15,261 bases of DNA from Mxb001 sp051007175 (GTDB lineage Bacteria > Actinomycetota > Actinomycetes > S36-B12). The translations under genes were made by a program, and so were the position numbers. The stretch spans positions 1 to 15,261 of the forward strand of contig JBPCSL010000207.1 of the NCBI GenBank assembly GCA_051007175.1. The letters are read 5' to 3'. Positions 6,869 to 13,534 of this stretch are shown here, one piece after another (the first letter of the stretch is position 1; each line of letters starts with the position of its first letter). Under the pieces are notes generated by a model. It saw only the letters and a program-made list of their open reading frames with translations. It was not told where the DNA came from and did not search any database.

Positions 6869-8355
6869 CCCCCGACAGTCTGGCCCCGACGATCGTCGTC
6901 GGTGCCCTGGTCGTCATCATCGCCGTCATCGGCGTGCGATTCGCCGGTCGCCTCGGGGTGCCGGGCCTGCTCATCTACCTGCTCATCGGCCTGGCCCTCG
7001 GCACCGTGTTCCCGATCGGGCTGGACGATCCGCAGCTGGGGATCGTGTTGGGCTACGCGGCGCTCATCATCATCCTCGCGCACGGCGGCCTCACCACGCG
7101 GTGGCAGGACCTCCGGCCGGTGCTGTGGCCGAGCGTGGTGCTGGCAACCGTGGGGGTGGGCGTCAGCGTGATCGTCGTCGCGCTGCCCCTGATCTGGCTC
7201 GCCGGGCTCGAGCCGCGCGTCGCCCTGGTGCTCGCGGCCGTCCTGTCGGCGACGGACGCCGCTGCCGTCTTCAGCGTCCTGCGCAAGGTGAATGTCCTCC
7301 CCCGACTCCGCTCCCTGCTCGAGGGCGAGTCCGGCTTCAACGACGCTCCCGTCGTCGTTCTCGTCACGCTGCTCGCGGCAAGCGCGCTGCCCGCCGATCC
7401 CTGGGAGATCCCGCTCCTCGTCGTCGCCGAGCTCGTCGGCGGTGCCGTCGTGGGCATCGCGCTGGGCTTCGCGGCGCGCTGGCTCATGCCGCGCATTGCC
7501 CTGCCCTCGGCCGGTCTCTACCCGATCGCGGTCATCACGGTCCTCGTCGCCTGCTACGGCGTGGCGGACCTCCTGCACGCCTCCGGATTCCTCGCGGTCT
7601 ACGTCGCGGCCGTCATCGTGGGGTCCTCGAAGAGCCTGCCGCACCGGCGGGCGGTCAAGGGCTTCTCCGACGGTCTGTCATGGGCCGCGGAGATCGGGCT
7701 CTTCGTCATGCTCGGGCTCCTCGTCGATCCGAGCCGACTGCCGCAGGCTCTCGGGATGGCCGTGCTCGCCGCGGTGGTGCTCGTGCTCCTCGCGCGCCCG
7801 GCCGCGGCCGTGGTCTCGCTGGTGCCCTTCCGCTGGCCCGTGCGCGCGATCGCCTTCGTCTCCGTCGCCGGGCTGCGCGGAGCGGTGCCGATCGTCTTCG
7901 CCGCGATCCCCCTGGGCGTGGGCATGCCGGGCGGCGAGCTCATCTTCGACGCGACGTTCATCGTCGTGCTCATCCTCACTGTCCTGCAGACACCGGCCCT
8001 GCCCTGGCTCAGCCGGCGACTCGGCGTCGCTGTGCCCTCGCAGCCGGGTGAGATCGACGTGGACAGCGCGCCCCTGGACGAGGCTCGCGCCCTCGTGCTG
8101 TCGATCGAGGTCCCCGACGACAGCAAGCTCGCCGGCGTCTTCGTCACCGAGCTTGGACTGCCGGTCGGTGCCGTGGCATCCCTGGTCATCCGCGGTGGCG
8201 ATCCCATAGTGCCGGACGCCGAGACGCGGATCCGGACGGGCGACCGACTCCTCGTCGTCACCACCGACTCCGCGCGCGAGGGCACGGAGCGCCGACTGCG
8301 CGCCCTCTCGCTCCATGGGCGATTGGCCGGGTGGCGAGGAGCCGGCGAGGACTAG
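6865..8355 (+). CDS. K+(Na+)/H+ antiporter of the CPA1 NhaP2 type with C-terminal TrkA-C domain
   Basis: This is an integral membrane antiporter of 496 residues from the GTG at 6865. About 12 hydrophobic segments fill residues 8-390. The CPA1 core motifs are present: SATDAAAVFS (129-138) with Asp131, and EGESGFNDAP (153-162) with Asp160, the acidic residues expected in ion exchange. A soluble TrkA-C/RCK_C-like domain follows at about 410-482 (from LVLSIEVPDDSKLAG to GDRLLVVT), as in NhaP2/CvrA potassium-proton antiporters, where it may sense ligand or ions. The start overlaps the metF stop by 4 nt (GTGA), with only a weak GAGG upstream, so translational coupling is likely. Ion specificity (K+ or Na+) is inferred from domain layout only. 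The stop is 6 bp from the stop of the convergent desaturase gene. Confidence 0.9.
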   Translation: MTPDSLAPTIVVGALVVIIAVIGVRFAGRLGVPGLLIYLLIGLALGTVFPIGLDDPQLGIVLGYAALIIILAHGGLTTRWQDLRPVLWPSVVLATVGVGVSVIVVALPLIWLAGLEPRVALVLAAVLSATDAAAVFSVLRKVNVLPRLRSLLEGESGFNDAPVVVLVTLLAASALPADPWEIPLLVVAELVGGAVVGIALGFAARWLMPRIALPSAGLYPIAVITVLVACYGVADLLHASGFLAVYVAAVIVGSSKSLPHRRAVKGFSDGLSWAAEIGLFVMLGLLVDPSRLPQALGMAVLAAVVLVLLARPAAAVVSLVPFRWPVRAIAFVSVAGLRGAVPIVFAAIPLGVGMPGGELIFDATFIVVLILTVLQTPALPWLSRRLGVAVPSQPGEIDVDSAPLDEARALVLSIEVPDDSKLAGVFVTELGLPVGAVASLVIRGGDPIVPDAETRIRTGDRLLVVTTDSAREGTERRLRALSLHGRLAGWRGAGED

Positions 8356-8361
8356 GGACGA

Positions 8362-9828
8362 CTAGGCACGGCCGATGGCGTCGGCGACGATCTCCGCGCT
8401 GATGCCCACGAGGGGCAGCCCGCCGCCGGGATGCGAGGAGCCGCCGACGAGGTAGAGGCCGGGCACGGGGGAGACGTTCGCGGGTCGCAGGAACGCCGCT
8501 CGCGTGCCGTTGCTGCTCGTGCCGTAGATGGACCCGCCGGGCGCGCGCACATCGCGCTCGAGATCGGCGGGCGTGCGGATCTCGCGCCACAGCAGCCGGT
8601 CCCGGACGTCGAAGCCGCGACGCGCCATCACCTCGAGCACGTGATCGGCGTAGGACTCGCGCAGGGAGTCCCAGTCCACGGGCCCCTGCCGTGGCGCATT
8701 GATGAGCACGAACCACGACTCGTGATCGCCGTCGGGGCGCATGCGGTCGTCATCGGGTGAGCACACGTAGATCGCGGGGTCAGCCACGGGCCGGCCGCCG
8801 AAGACGGCGTCGAACTCCGCGTCGTAGTCCGCGGGGAACCACACATTGTGGTGGCGCAGGCCGGGAGTGCGCCCGCGCACCGCCAGCAGCAGCACGAAGC
8901 CCGATAGTGAGGGCGTCGCCTTCCGGGCCTGCCGCAGGGGCTTCGCGCCCCGCGGGTCCTCGATCATGTCGGCGTAGAGATGGGTCGCATCGACATTGGC
9001 GACGACGATGTCGGCATCGACCATCTCGCCGTCGGTCAGCTCGACGCCGGTGATGCCCCCCGAGTTCGTGCGGATCCTGCGCACATCGGCACCGGTGCGC
9101 AGGGCCACGCCCCGTTGTTCGCAGCGCGCGGCGAGGGCGTCGGCGAGGGTGGCGAGCCCGCCGCCCAGATGCCAGGCGCCGAACTCCTGCTCGACGTACG
9201 GCACCGTCATGAGCGCGGCGGGCGCCTTGCGCGGATCCGATCCCTGGTACGTCGCATAGCGGTCGAGCACGGTCACCAGTCGCGGATCGCGCAGGTGACG
9301 GCGGCCGAGCGCGCGCAGCGAGGTGAAGGGCGCCACCGCGCGCACCTCCCGCGGATCGGTGGCGAGCCGGAGGAGCGTGCCCGCTCCCGCCAGCGGCGAC
9401 TGGATGAACGGCCCGCGCGTGATGCGCCAGACCTCGGCCGCCCGCGCCATGAGCCCGCGCCAGTCCTCCTGTGCCGTGCCGCCGAGCTGGTCGCCCATCG
9501 CCCGGGCAATGCGGCCCGGGTCGGCACCGGGCACCTCGAGGGTGCTGCCGTCCGCGAAGCGATAGCCGAATGCCGTGTCGAGGGGCTGCAGGTCGACGGC
9601 CTCCTCGAGGGCACCGCCTGTCTTGAGGAAGAGGTCGCGGTAGACGGCGGGCAGCGTGAACAGGCTGGGTCCGGTGTCGAAGACGAATCCGTCGCGCGAG
9701 TAGCGGGCGAGCTTCCCGCCGGGCCTGTCACCCTGCTCGAGCACCGTGACGTCATGGCCCTTCGTGCGCAGGCGCACGGCAGCCGCCATACCGCCCATGC
9801 CGGCGCCGATGACGACGATGCGTGCCAC
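8362..9828 (-). CDS. Carotenoid desaturase of the CrtI/CrtD family (probable 3',4'-desaturase)
   Basis: This second CrtI-family FAD protein has 488 residues from a GTG at 9828. The N-terminal fold is ARIVVIGAGMGGMAAA with GxGxxG at 8-13, then VTVLEQ (27-32) and PGGKLA (36-41). Near the C terminus, SSHPGGGLPLVGISA (about 464-478) replaces the TQPG motif of CrtI, so it is a distinct paralogue. It is last in an operon with CruF and a GT2 glycosyltransferase. CrtD, which adds the 3',4' double bond to 1'-hydroxylated carotenoids, is therefore the best-fitting role; a ketolase/oxygenase such as CruO or CrtOx is the main alternative. The out-of-frame ATG at 9830 gives only a short arginine/serine-rich product. 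TAGCCT lies 6 nt before the GTG, so the gene may also be transcribed separately as a leaderless mRNA. Confidence 0.85.
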   Translation of the reverse strand: MARIVVIGAGMGGMAAAVRLRTKGHDVTVLEQGDRPGGKLARYSRDGFVFDTGPSLFTLPAVYRDLFLKTGGALEEAVDLQPLDTAFGYRFADGSTLEVPGADPGRIARAMGDQLGGTAQEDWRGLMARAAEVWRITRGPFIQSPLAGAGTLLRLATDPREVRAVAPFTSLRALGRRHLRDPRLVTVLDRYATYQGSDPRKAPAALMTVPYVEQEFGAWHLGGGLATLADALAARCEQRGVALRTGADVRRIRTNSGGITGVELTDGEMVDADIVVANVDATHLYADMIEDPRGAKPLRQARKATPSLSGFVLLLAVRGRTPGLRHHNVWFPADYDAEFDAVFGGRPVADPAIYVCSPDDDRMRPDGDHESWFVLINAPRQGPVDWDSLRESYADHVLEVMARRGFDVRDRLLWREIRTPADLERDVRAPGGSIYGTSSNGTRAAFLRPANVSPVPGLYLVGGSSHPGGGLPLVGISAEIVADAIGRA

Positions 9829-9845
9829 ATGCCCAGGCTAGGGGC
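9829..9845 (-). promoter_or_regulatory. Candidate internal leaderless promoter of the CrtD-like gene
   Basis: In the 17 bases between the permease stop and the desaturase start, the minus strand reads GCCCCTAGCCT, then 6 nt, then GTG. TAGCCT (9840-9835) is the proposed -10. The 8-mer GCCCCTAG also occurs in the crtE promoter at the same distance from its start codon. No purine-rich ribosome binding site is present, which agrees with a leaderless start. No clear -35 box is seen. Confidence 0.5.
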
Positions 9846-10727
9846 TCACATCCGGAAGGCGATCTCGGCCGCGGCGATGCCGATGGGCGCGAAGACCCAT
9901 CCCCAGCGCACGGCGGCCGCGACCACCGGGTCGGCGTACCCGTAGAGGATCGACAGCTGCGGTGGGAAGAACGCGGGGATGGAGAAGGCGAAGAGCAGGA
10001 ATCCGATGGGGATCGCGACGCCGGGGGCGAGGAAGGCCAGCGGCAGGAAGAGCGCGACGCGTACCGCGACGAGGACGGCCCACGGCCGCACTCCGGGGCG
10101 CCAGGCGATGCGCTGACTGGGGTGGAGCACCGATCCGACGAAGACCGCGGCCCCCGTCATCGCCATCACGGGCGCGGTCCACACCAGTGCCGTGGCCGTC
10201 CACTCGGGCGCATCGGAGAAGTAGTTGAGGACGAGGCCGACGAGGAGCGCGATGACGGGACCCTGGTCGACCCAGGAGGTGCGGGTGCGCTGCGGGATCG
10301 GCGCGTAGCGGCGCAGCACCCACGTCATGAAGCCCGCGATGAGCACGTTCACGCGGTCGATGAGGACGGCGAACACAGCACCGTGTGCACCGGCGATCGC
10401 GGTCGCGACCGGGATGACCCAGTAGCCCCCGTTGGGGATCACGGCCCACCCGCGAAGCATCGCCCGGCCCGGTCGCTCGGGACCCTTCGGCGTGACGAGG
10501 AAGGCGGAGGCGACGAGGACGATCACCATCGCCCCGCCGATGAGCGGCCACACCAGGTCGGCCAGGCCTTGGAGCCGCCACGCGGCGAGCAGGGAGACGA
10601 AGACCGACACGAGCAGCAGCTGGACGCGGATGATGACGCGCCAGGCGGGCGCGACTCGGTCACTGCGCGAGAAGCCCCAGCCGGCCGCCGCACCGAGGCC
10701 GTAGGCGAGCAGGACGACGAGCGTCAC
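9846..10727 (-). CDS. AEC-like membrane permease, function unknown
   Basis: This 293-residue protein is almost wholly hydrophobic, with about nine or ten membrane segments. Its size and its VIPNGGYWVIP stretch (96-106), followed by an IDRVN segment, resemble the AEC (auxin efflux carrier) family of secondary transporters. Overall likeness is modest and I would not name a substrate. The GTG at 10727 is set by a 4-nt GTGA overlap with the stop of the upstream glycosyltransferase, so the two are coupled. Another gap of only 17 nt leads to the CrtD-like gene. Being embedded in a carotenoid-finishing operon suggests a part in export, membrane placement or precursor supply. That is inference only; it could also be an unrelated passenger. 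Confidence 0.72.
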   Translation of the reverse strand: MTLVVLLAYGLGAAAGWGFSRSDRVAPAWRVIIRVQLLLVSVFVSLLAAWRLQGLADLVWPLIGGAMVIVLVASAFLVTPKGPERPGRAMLRGWAVIPNGGYWVIPVATAIAGAHGAVFAVLIDRVNVLIAGFMTWVLRRYAPIPQRTRTSWVDQGPVIALLVGLVLNYFSDAPEWTATALVWTAPVMAMTGAAVFVGSVLHPSQRIAWRPGVRPWAVLVAVRVALFLPLAFLAPGVAIPIGFLLFAFSIPAFFPPQLSILYGYADPVVAAAVRWGWVFAPIGIAAAEIAFRM

Positions 10728-11860
10728 GGGATCGGGCGCCCCCGCCAGGTGATGGTGCCGGCACGATGGCGGCGGAGGGATTCGATGATGAGTCCCGCGA
10801 AGACGCCCACCGACACCGGTTGTGCCAGCACGTCGGGCCACACCCGCTCGCCCGTGCGGCGCGCGACGACGTAGCGGCCGAGGACGCCGGCGCCGTATCC
10901 GGTGAGTCCCCACAGGCGAGTGCGACGTCCCGGGCCGACGACGGCGAATACGGGCGGGGCGACGTACGCGCTCACCATCACGGCGACGAGGGCGTACGCC
11001 GCGACGGGCGGCTGGAAGACCGACCACACGGACTTCGTGTAGCCGGCGTAGATCTCCTCCGCGCTGTCGTACATGCGGCAGGACGCCACCGCACTGCCAT
11101 CGGCGGGCGCGCCGCGGAAGCCGTGGCGCTTGAGCGCCCGCAGCACTCCGACGTCCTCGAGAATCATGCTCGCCACCGAGCCGTGTCCGCCACTGATGCG
11201 GTAGGCGCGCGCGTCGACGACGATGAACTGCCCGATGGCCGCGGCCATCGACGGGTAGTGGCTGCGCTCGGTGATGCGGATCGGCAGCGCGGTCACCCAG
11301 GACCAGGTGACGAGCGGCTGGGTGATCCGCTCCGCGGGGGTGACCGCGACCTGTCGGGGGTAGGGGGAGAGCAGGTCCAGGCCTGACGCGCGCATGTGGT
11401 GGATGGTCGAGGCGATGGCGCGCGTCGTGAGATCGACGTCCGCGTCGACGAAGACGAGCACGTCGCCGGTGGCCTCCTGGGACAGCCGATGGCAGGCCCA
11501 GGACTTGCCCAGCCACCCGTCGGGCGGCGGGTCATCGGGCCCGTCGATGACCTTGACGCGCGGATCGGTGCCCACCGCCTGGCGGATGACGTCTCCGGTG
11601 CCGTCCGTGGAGCCGTCGTCGAGGACGAGGATCTCCAGGTGCGGCACGCCCTCCTGGGCGAGCAGGGCGCGCAGCGTCGGGGTGATGCGATGGGCCTCGT
11701 TGCGCGCCGGGAGCAGCACGGAGACACGCTCGTCGATGGTGACCGACTCGTCGCGCGGGCGTCGCACCATGCGCATGTTGACGGCCGCGTGCGCGGTGAG
11801 CGCTGCGGCGGTGAGCGCGCCGGTGCCGGCGAGGGCCTGGGAGAGGCGGCGCAGGCTCAT
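10724..11860 (-). CDS. GT2 family carotenoid glycosyltransferase, CruC/CruG-like
   Basis: This is a family 2 glycosyltransferase of 378 residues. An N-terminal hydrophobic segment (about 8-28) is followed by a GT-A domain: RVSVLLPARNEA (45-56), LVLDDGSTDGT (78-88), GWLGKSWAC (115-123), and VFVDADVD (136-143) with the DxD-type Asp139/Asp141. MILEDVGVLRALKRHGFR (232-249) and RMYDSAEEIYAGYTKSVW (262-279) come next. Two or three hydrophobic helices close the protein. This architecture matches the CruC/CruG enzymes that glycosylate hydroxylated carotenoids such as chlorobactene and 2'-hydroxy-myxol. The ATG at 11860 overlaps the cruF stop by 4 nt (ATGA) and agrees with that role. The sugar and the hydroxyl position cannot be seen. 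A generic polysaccharide or lipid GT2 is the alternative. Confidence 0.85.
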   Translation of the reverse strand: MSLRRLSQALAGTGALTAAALTAHAAVNMRMVRRPRDESVTIDERVSVLLPARNEAHRITPTLRALLAQEGVPHLEILVLDDGSTDGTGDVIRQAVGTDPRVKVIDGPDDPPPDGWLGKSWACHRLSQEATGDVLVFVDADVDLTTRAIASTIHHMRASGLDLLSPYPRQVAVTPAERITQPLVTWSWVTALPIRITERSHYPSMAAAIGQFIVVDARAYRISGGHGSVASMILEDVGVLRALKRHGFRGAPADGSAVASCRMYDSAEEIYAGYTKSVWSVFQPPVAAYALVAVMVSAYVAPPVFAVVGPGRRTRLWGLTGYGAGVLGRYVVARRTGERVWPDVLAQPVSVGVFAGLIIESLRRHRAGTITWRGRPIP

Positions 11861-12651
11861 GGCCGGCGTGTCCAGGACACCCAGGCCCACGGCACCACGA
11901 CGATGCCCATGATGATGCCGCCCCAGAGCGCCACCCACGGCCGGCCGAAGAAGACGGCGTTGGCGAGCACGTTCGAACAGTAGACCCACGCGAGCATGAG
12001 CGTCGGCACGCCATCGAGACTCGGCCGGCCCGCGGGCAGGCGCGCGAGCAGCGCCATGATGAGGAGTGCGGTGATCACCCAGCCCAGGTAGTTCGACAGC
12101 GGGATCCCGGGGATGCCCGGCAGTCCGGGATCGGGGCTCGACCACGTCCAATGCCCCTCGGACACCATCTGCGGGTCGAGGAAGAGGTCCCACGCCGCGA
12201 GAAGCCAGGCTCCGAAGACGACGACGCCGGCGCGCGTGCTCGAGAGGCGTCGCCCGGCGAGCAGGCACGGGTAGGCCATCATCGCCCACGCCATCATCAC
12301 GAGGACCGGTACGCCGAGGAGCAACGGCCCGAGCGAGTCGGCGTAGGAGTAGGGCCCGAAGGGGATCCCCGTGCGCACGCCGATGGCCTCCATGGCCCAG
12401 CCGATGCCGGCCGCGATGGCCACGTAGCCCAGTGCCCACACGAAGCCGCGTGTCAGCCAGGCGTGCGACGCCGATGCAAGGAAGAACGACACGACCGTGA
12501 TGATGGTGAGCGCGTCGCGCGCGGCCGGTGCCAGGAGCCAGATGATCTGCCCGCCGATGGTGATGCCGGCGAAGAGCCACGGGAGCCATGCCCAGGTGAT
12601 CGGCGTACGTCGTCCGTCGGCATGCGGCCCCTGGTAGACGCGGATGCTCAC
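11857..12651 (-). CDS. cruF: Carotenoid 1',2'-hydratase, CruF family (DUF422)
   Basis: This integral membrane protein of 264 residues has about seven hydrophobic helices between residue 20 and the end. Conserved family stretches are AMEAIGVRTGIPFGPYSY (86-103), LGVPVLVMMAWAMMAYP (112-128), AWDLFLDPQMVSEGHWTW (153-170) and IPLSNYLGW (183-191). They carry the acidic and His residues expected of CruF and bisanhydrobacterioruberin hydratase. The known reaction adds water across the 1',2' double bond of a psi end group to give a tertiary hydroxyl. The GTG at 12651 overlaps the hydrolase stop by 4 nt (GTGA), and its own stop overlaps the glycosyltransferase ATG. Together with the CrtD-like enzyme and the GT2 it forms a set that would turn a psi end into a desaturated, hydroxylated and glycosylated end. 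Confidence 0.88.
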   Translation of the reverse strand: MSIRVYQGPHADGRRTPITWAWLPWLFAGITIGGQIIWLLAPAARDALTIITVVSFFLASASHAWLTRGFVWALGYVAIAAGIGWAMEAIGVRTGIPFGPYSYADSLGPLLLGVPVLVMMAWAMMAYPCLLAGRRLSSTRAGVVVFGAWLLAAWDLFLDPQMVSEGHWTWSSPDPGLPGIPGIPLSNYLGWVITALLIMALLARLPAGRPSLDGVPTLMLAWVYCSNVLANAVFFGRPWVALWGGIIMGIVVVPWAWVSWTRRP

Positions 12652-13445
12652 GCGGAGCCGCTCCGCTCCGCGGCATCCCGGATGAGAGCGGTGGTGACCC
12701 GCGGGAGATCCCACATGGGGGCGTGGCCGCAATTCCAGAGCACGTCCCAGCGCGCATGGGCCGGCGCGAGATCGCGTCGCTGGAATCGGGGATAGGGGAG
12801 CAGTCGGTCGTTGTCGCCGAAGGCGATGGTGACCGGCACGGACGCGGGGATGGAGGCGGCGCGTTCGAAGGCGCGGTGGAGGGCGCCGTCGTGCGCCTGG
12901 TCGAAGCCGCGGGCATCGGCCTGCGCGAGGGCCGCATCGACCGCGACCTCGTAGGGCACCTGGGCGGTGCGCTCGACCCCGGTGCGCATGAGCGCGCGTC
13001 GCACGGGGCCGATGCGCATGACGGCGGGGATCGCCGAGCGCAGCGCCGTTGCGGAGCGCCGATTGAACTGGATCGCGGCCAGGGGCTTCGTGATGGGCTC
13101 CCACAGGCCCGCGGGGCACAGCGCGACGACCGATCGCGCGCGCCCGTCGGCAGCGGCCTCGAGGACGGTCCAGCCGCCAAGGGAGTTGCCGGCCAGATGC
13201 GCGCGGTCGATGCCCTGGGAGTCGAGGAAGCGTCCGAGGGCGAGCGCCATCTCGGTGGCGGGCGTCTCGACCTGTCCGGGGACGGGGTCCGACTCGCCGT
13301 GCCCGGGGAGGTCGACGGCGTACACCGTGAAGTCACGGGCGAGGTCGTCGACGACGAGGCCCCAGCAGCGTCGCGACGAGGCGAGCCCGTGGACGAGGAC
13401 CAGCGGCGGCCCCGACCCGGCGACGTCGTACCTGAGCTCGGTCAT
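12648..13445 (-). CDS. Alpha/beta-hydrolase fold protein heading the cruF operon
   Basis: This is a soluble alpha/beta hydrolase of 265 residues. The oxyanion region LVLVHGLASS (15-24), DLPGHGESD (45-53), the nucleophile elbow GNSLGG (86-91) with Ser88, an acidic FGDNDRLLP (209-217) with Asp213 as the likely acid, and CGHAPMWDLP with His241 give a complete catalytic triad. It lacks a signal peptide. The substrate is unknown. Members of this fold include esterases, lipases, dehalogenases and acyltransferases. As the first gene of a five-gene operon with cruF and a carotenoid glycosyltransferase, it could act on an acylated carotenoid glycoside or on an unrelated ester. A start at ATG 13445 is supported by conserved spacing of the fold and by a TAGGGT box 9 nt upstream. 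Confidence 0.85.
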   Translation of the reverse strand: MTELRYDVAGSGPPLVLVHGLASSRRCWGLVVDDLARDFTVYAVDLPGHGESDPVPGQVETPATEMALALGRFLDSQGIDRAHLAGNSLGGWTVLEAAADGRARSVVALCPAGLWEPITKPLAAIQFNRRSATALRSAIPAVMRIGPVRRALMRTGVERTAQVPYEVAVDAALAQADARGFDQAHDGALHRAFERAASIPASVPVTIAFGDNDRLLPYPRFQRRDLAPAHARWDVLWNCGHAPMWDLPRVTTALIRDAAERSGSA

Positions 13446-13534
13446 GGCGTGACCACCCTAGGGTGCCGGGGGCGCGCGTGGGCCCTCGCGGTCTACGCTC
13501 CCCACAGGAGGGAGGGCCACAGGGAGGAGGGGTG
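13446..13534. promoter_or_regulatory. Divergent promoter region between the hydrolase operon and the AI-2E transporter gene
   Basis: A perfect 12-bp palindrome, CACCCTAGGGTG (13454-13465), overlaps the minus-strand box TAGGGT (13460-13455), which lies 9 nt before the hydrolase ATG. It could be the -10 of a nearly leaderless mRNA and an operator at once. On the plus strand TACGCT (13494-13499) is a possible -10 for the transporter gene. AGGGAGGAGG (13521-13530) is a strong ribosome binding site that favours the GTG at 13535 over the GTG at 13532. No clear -35 hexamers are visible. Confidence 0.5.

Noticed and set aside
8340..8375. A transcription terminator between the convergent antiporter and CrtD-like genes
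   Set aside because: The 6-bp gap and its flanks contain only a short direct repeat (GACTAGG at 8350 and 8360), with no stable hairpin and no T tract.
10724..13336. An 870-codon minus-strand frame that could be read as a giant fused protein
   Set aside because: Only its last 378 codons form a real protein (the GT2 enzyme). The first part is out of frame with the hydrolase and CruF genes and is arginine/proline/serine-rich noise.
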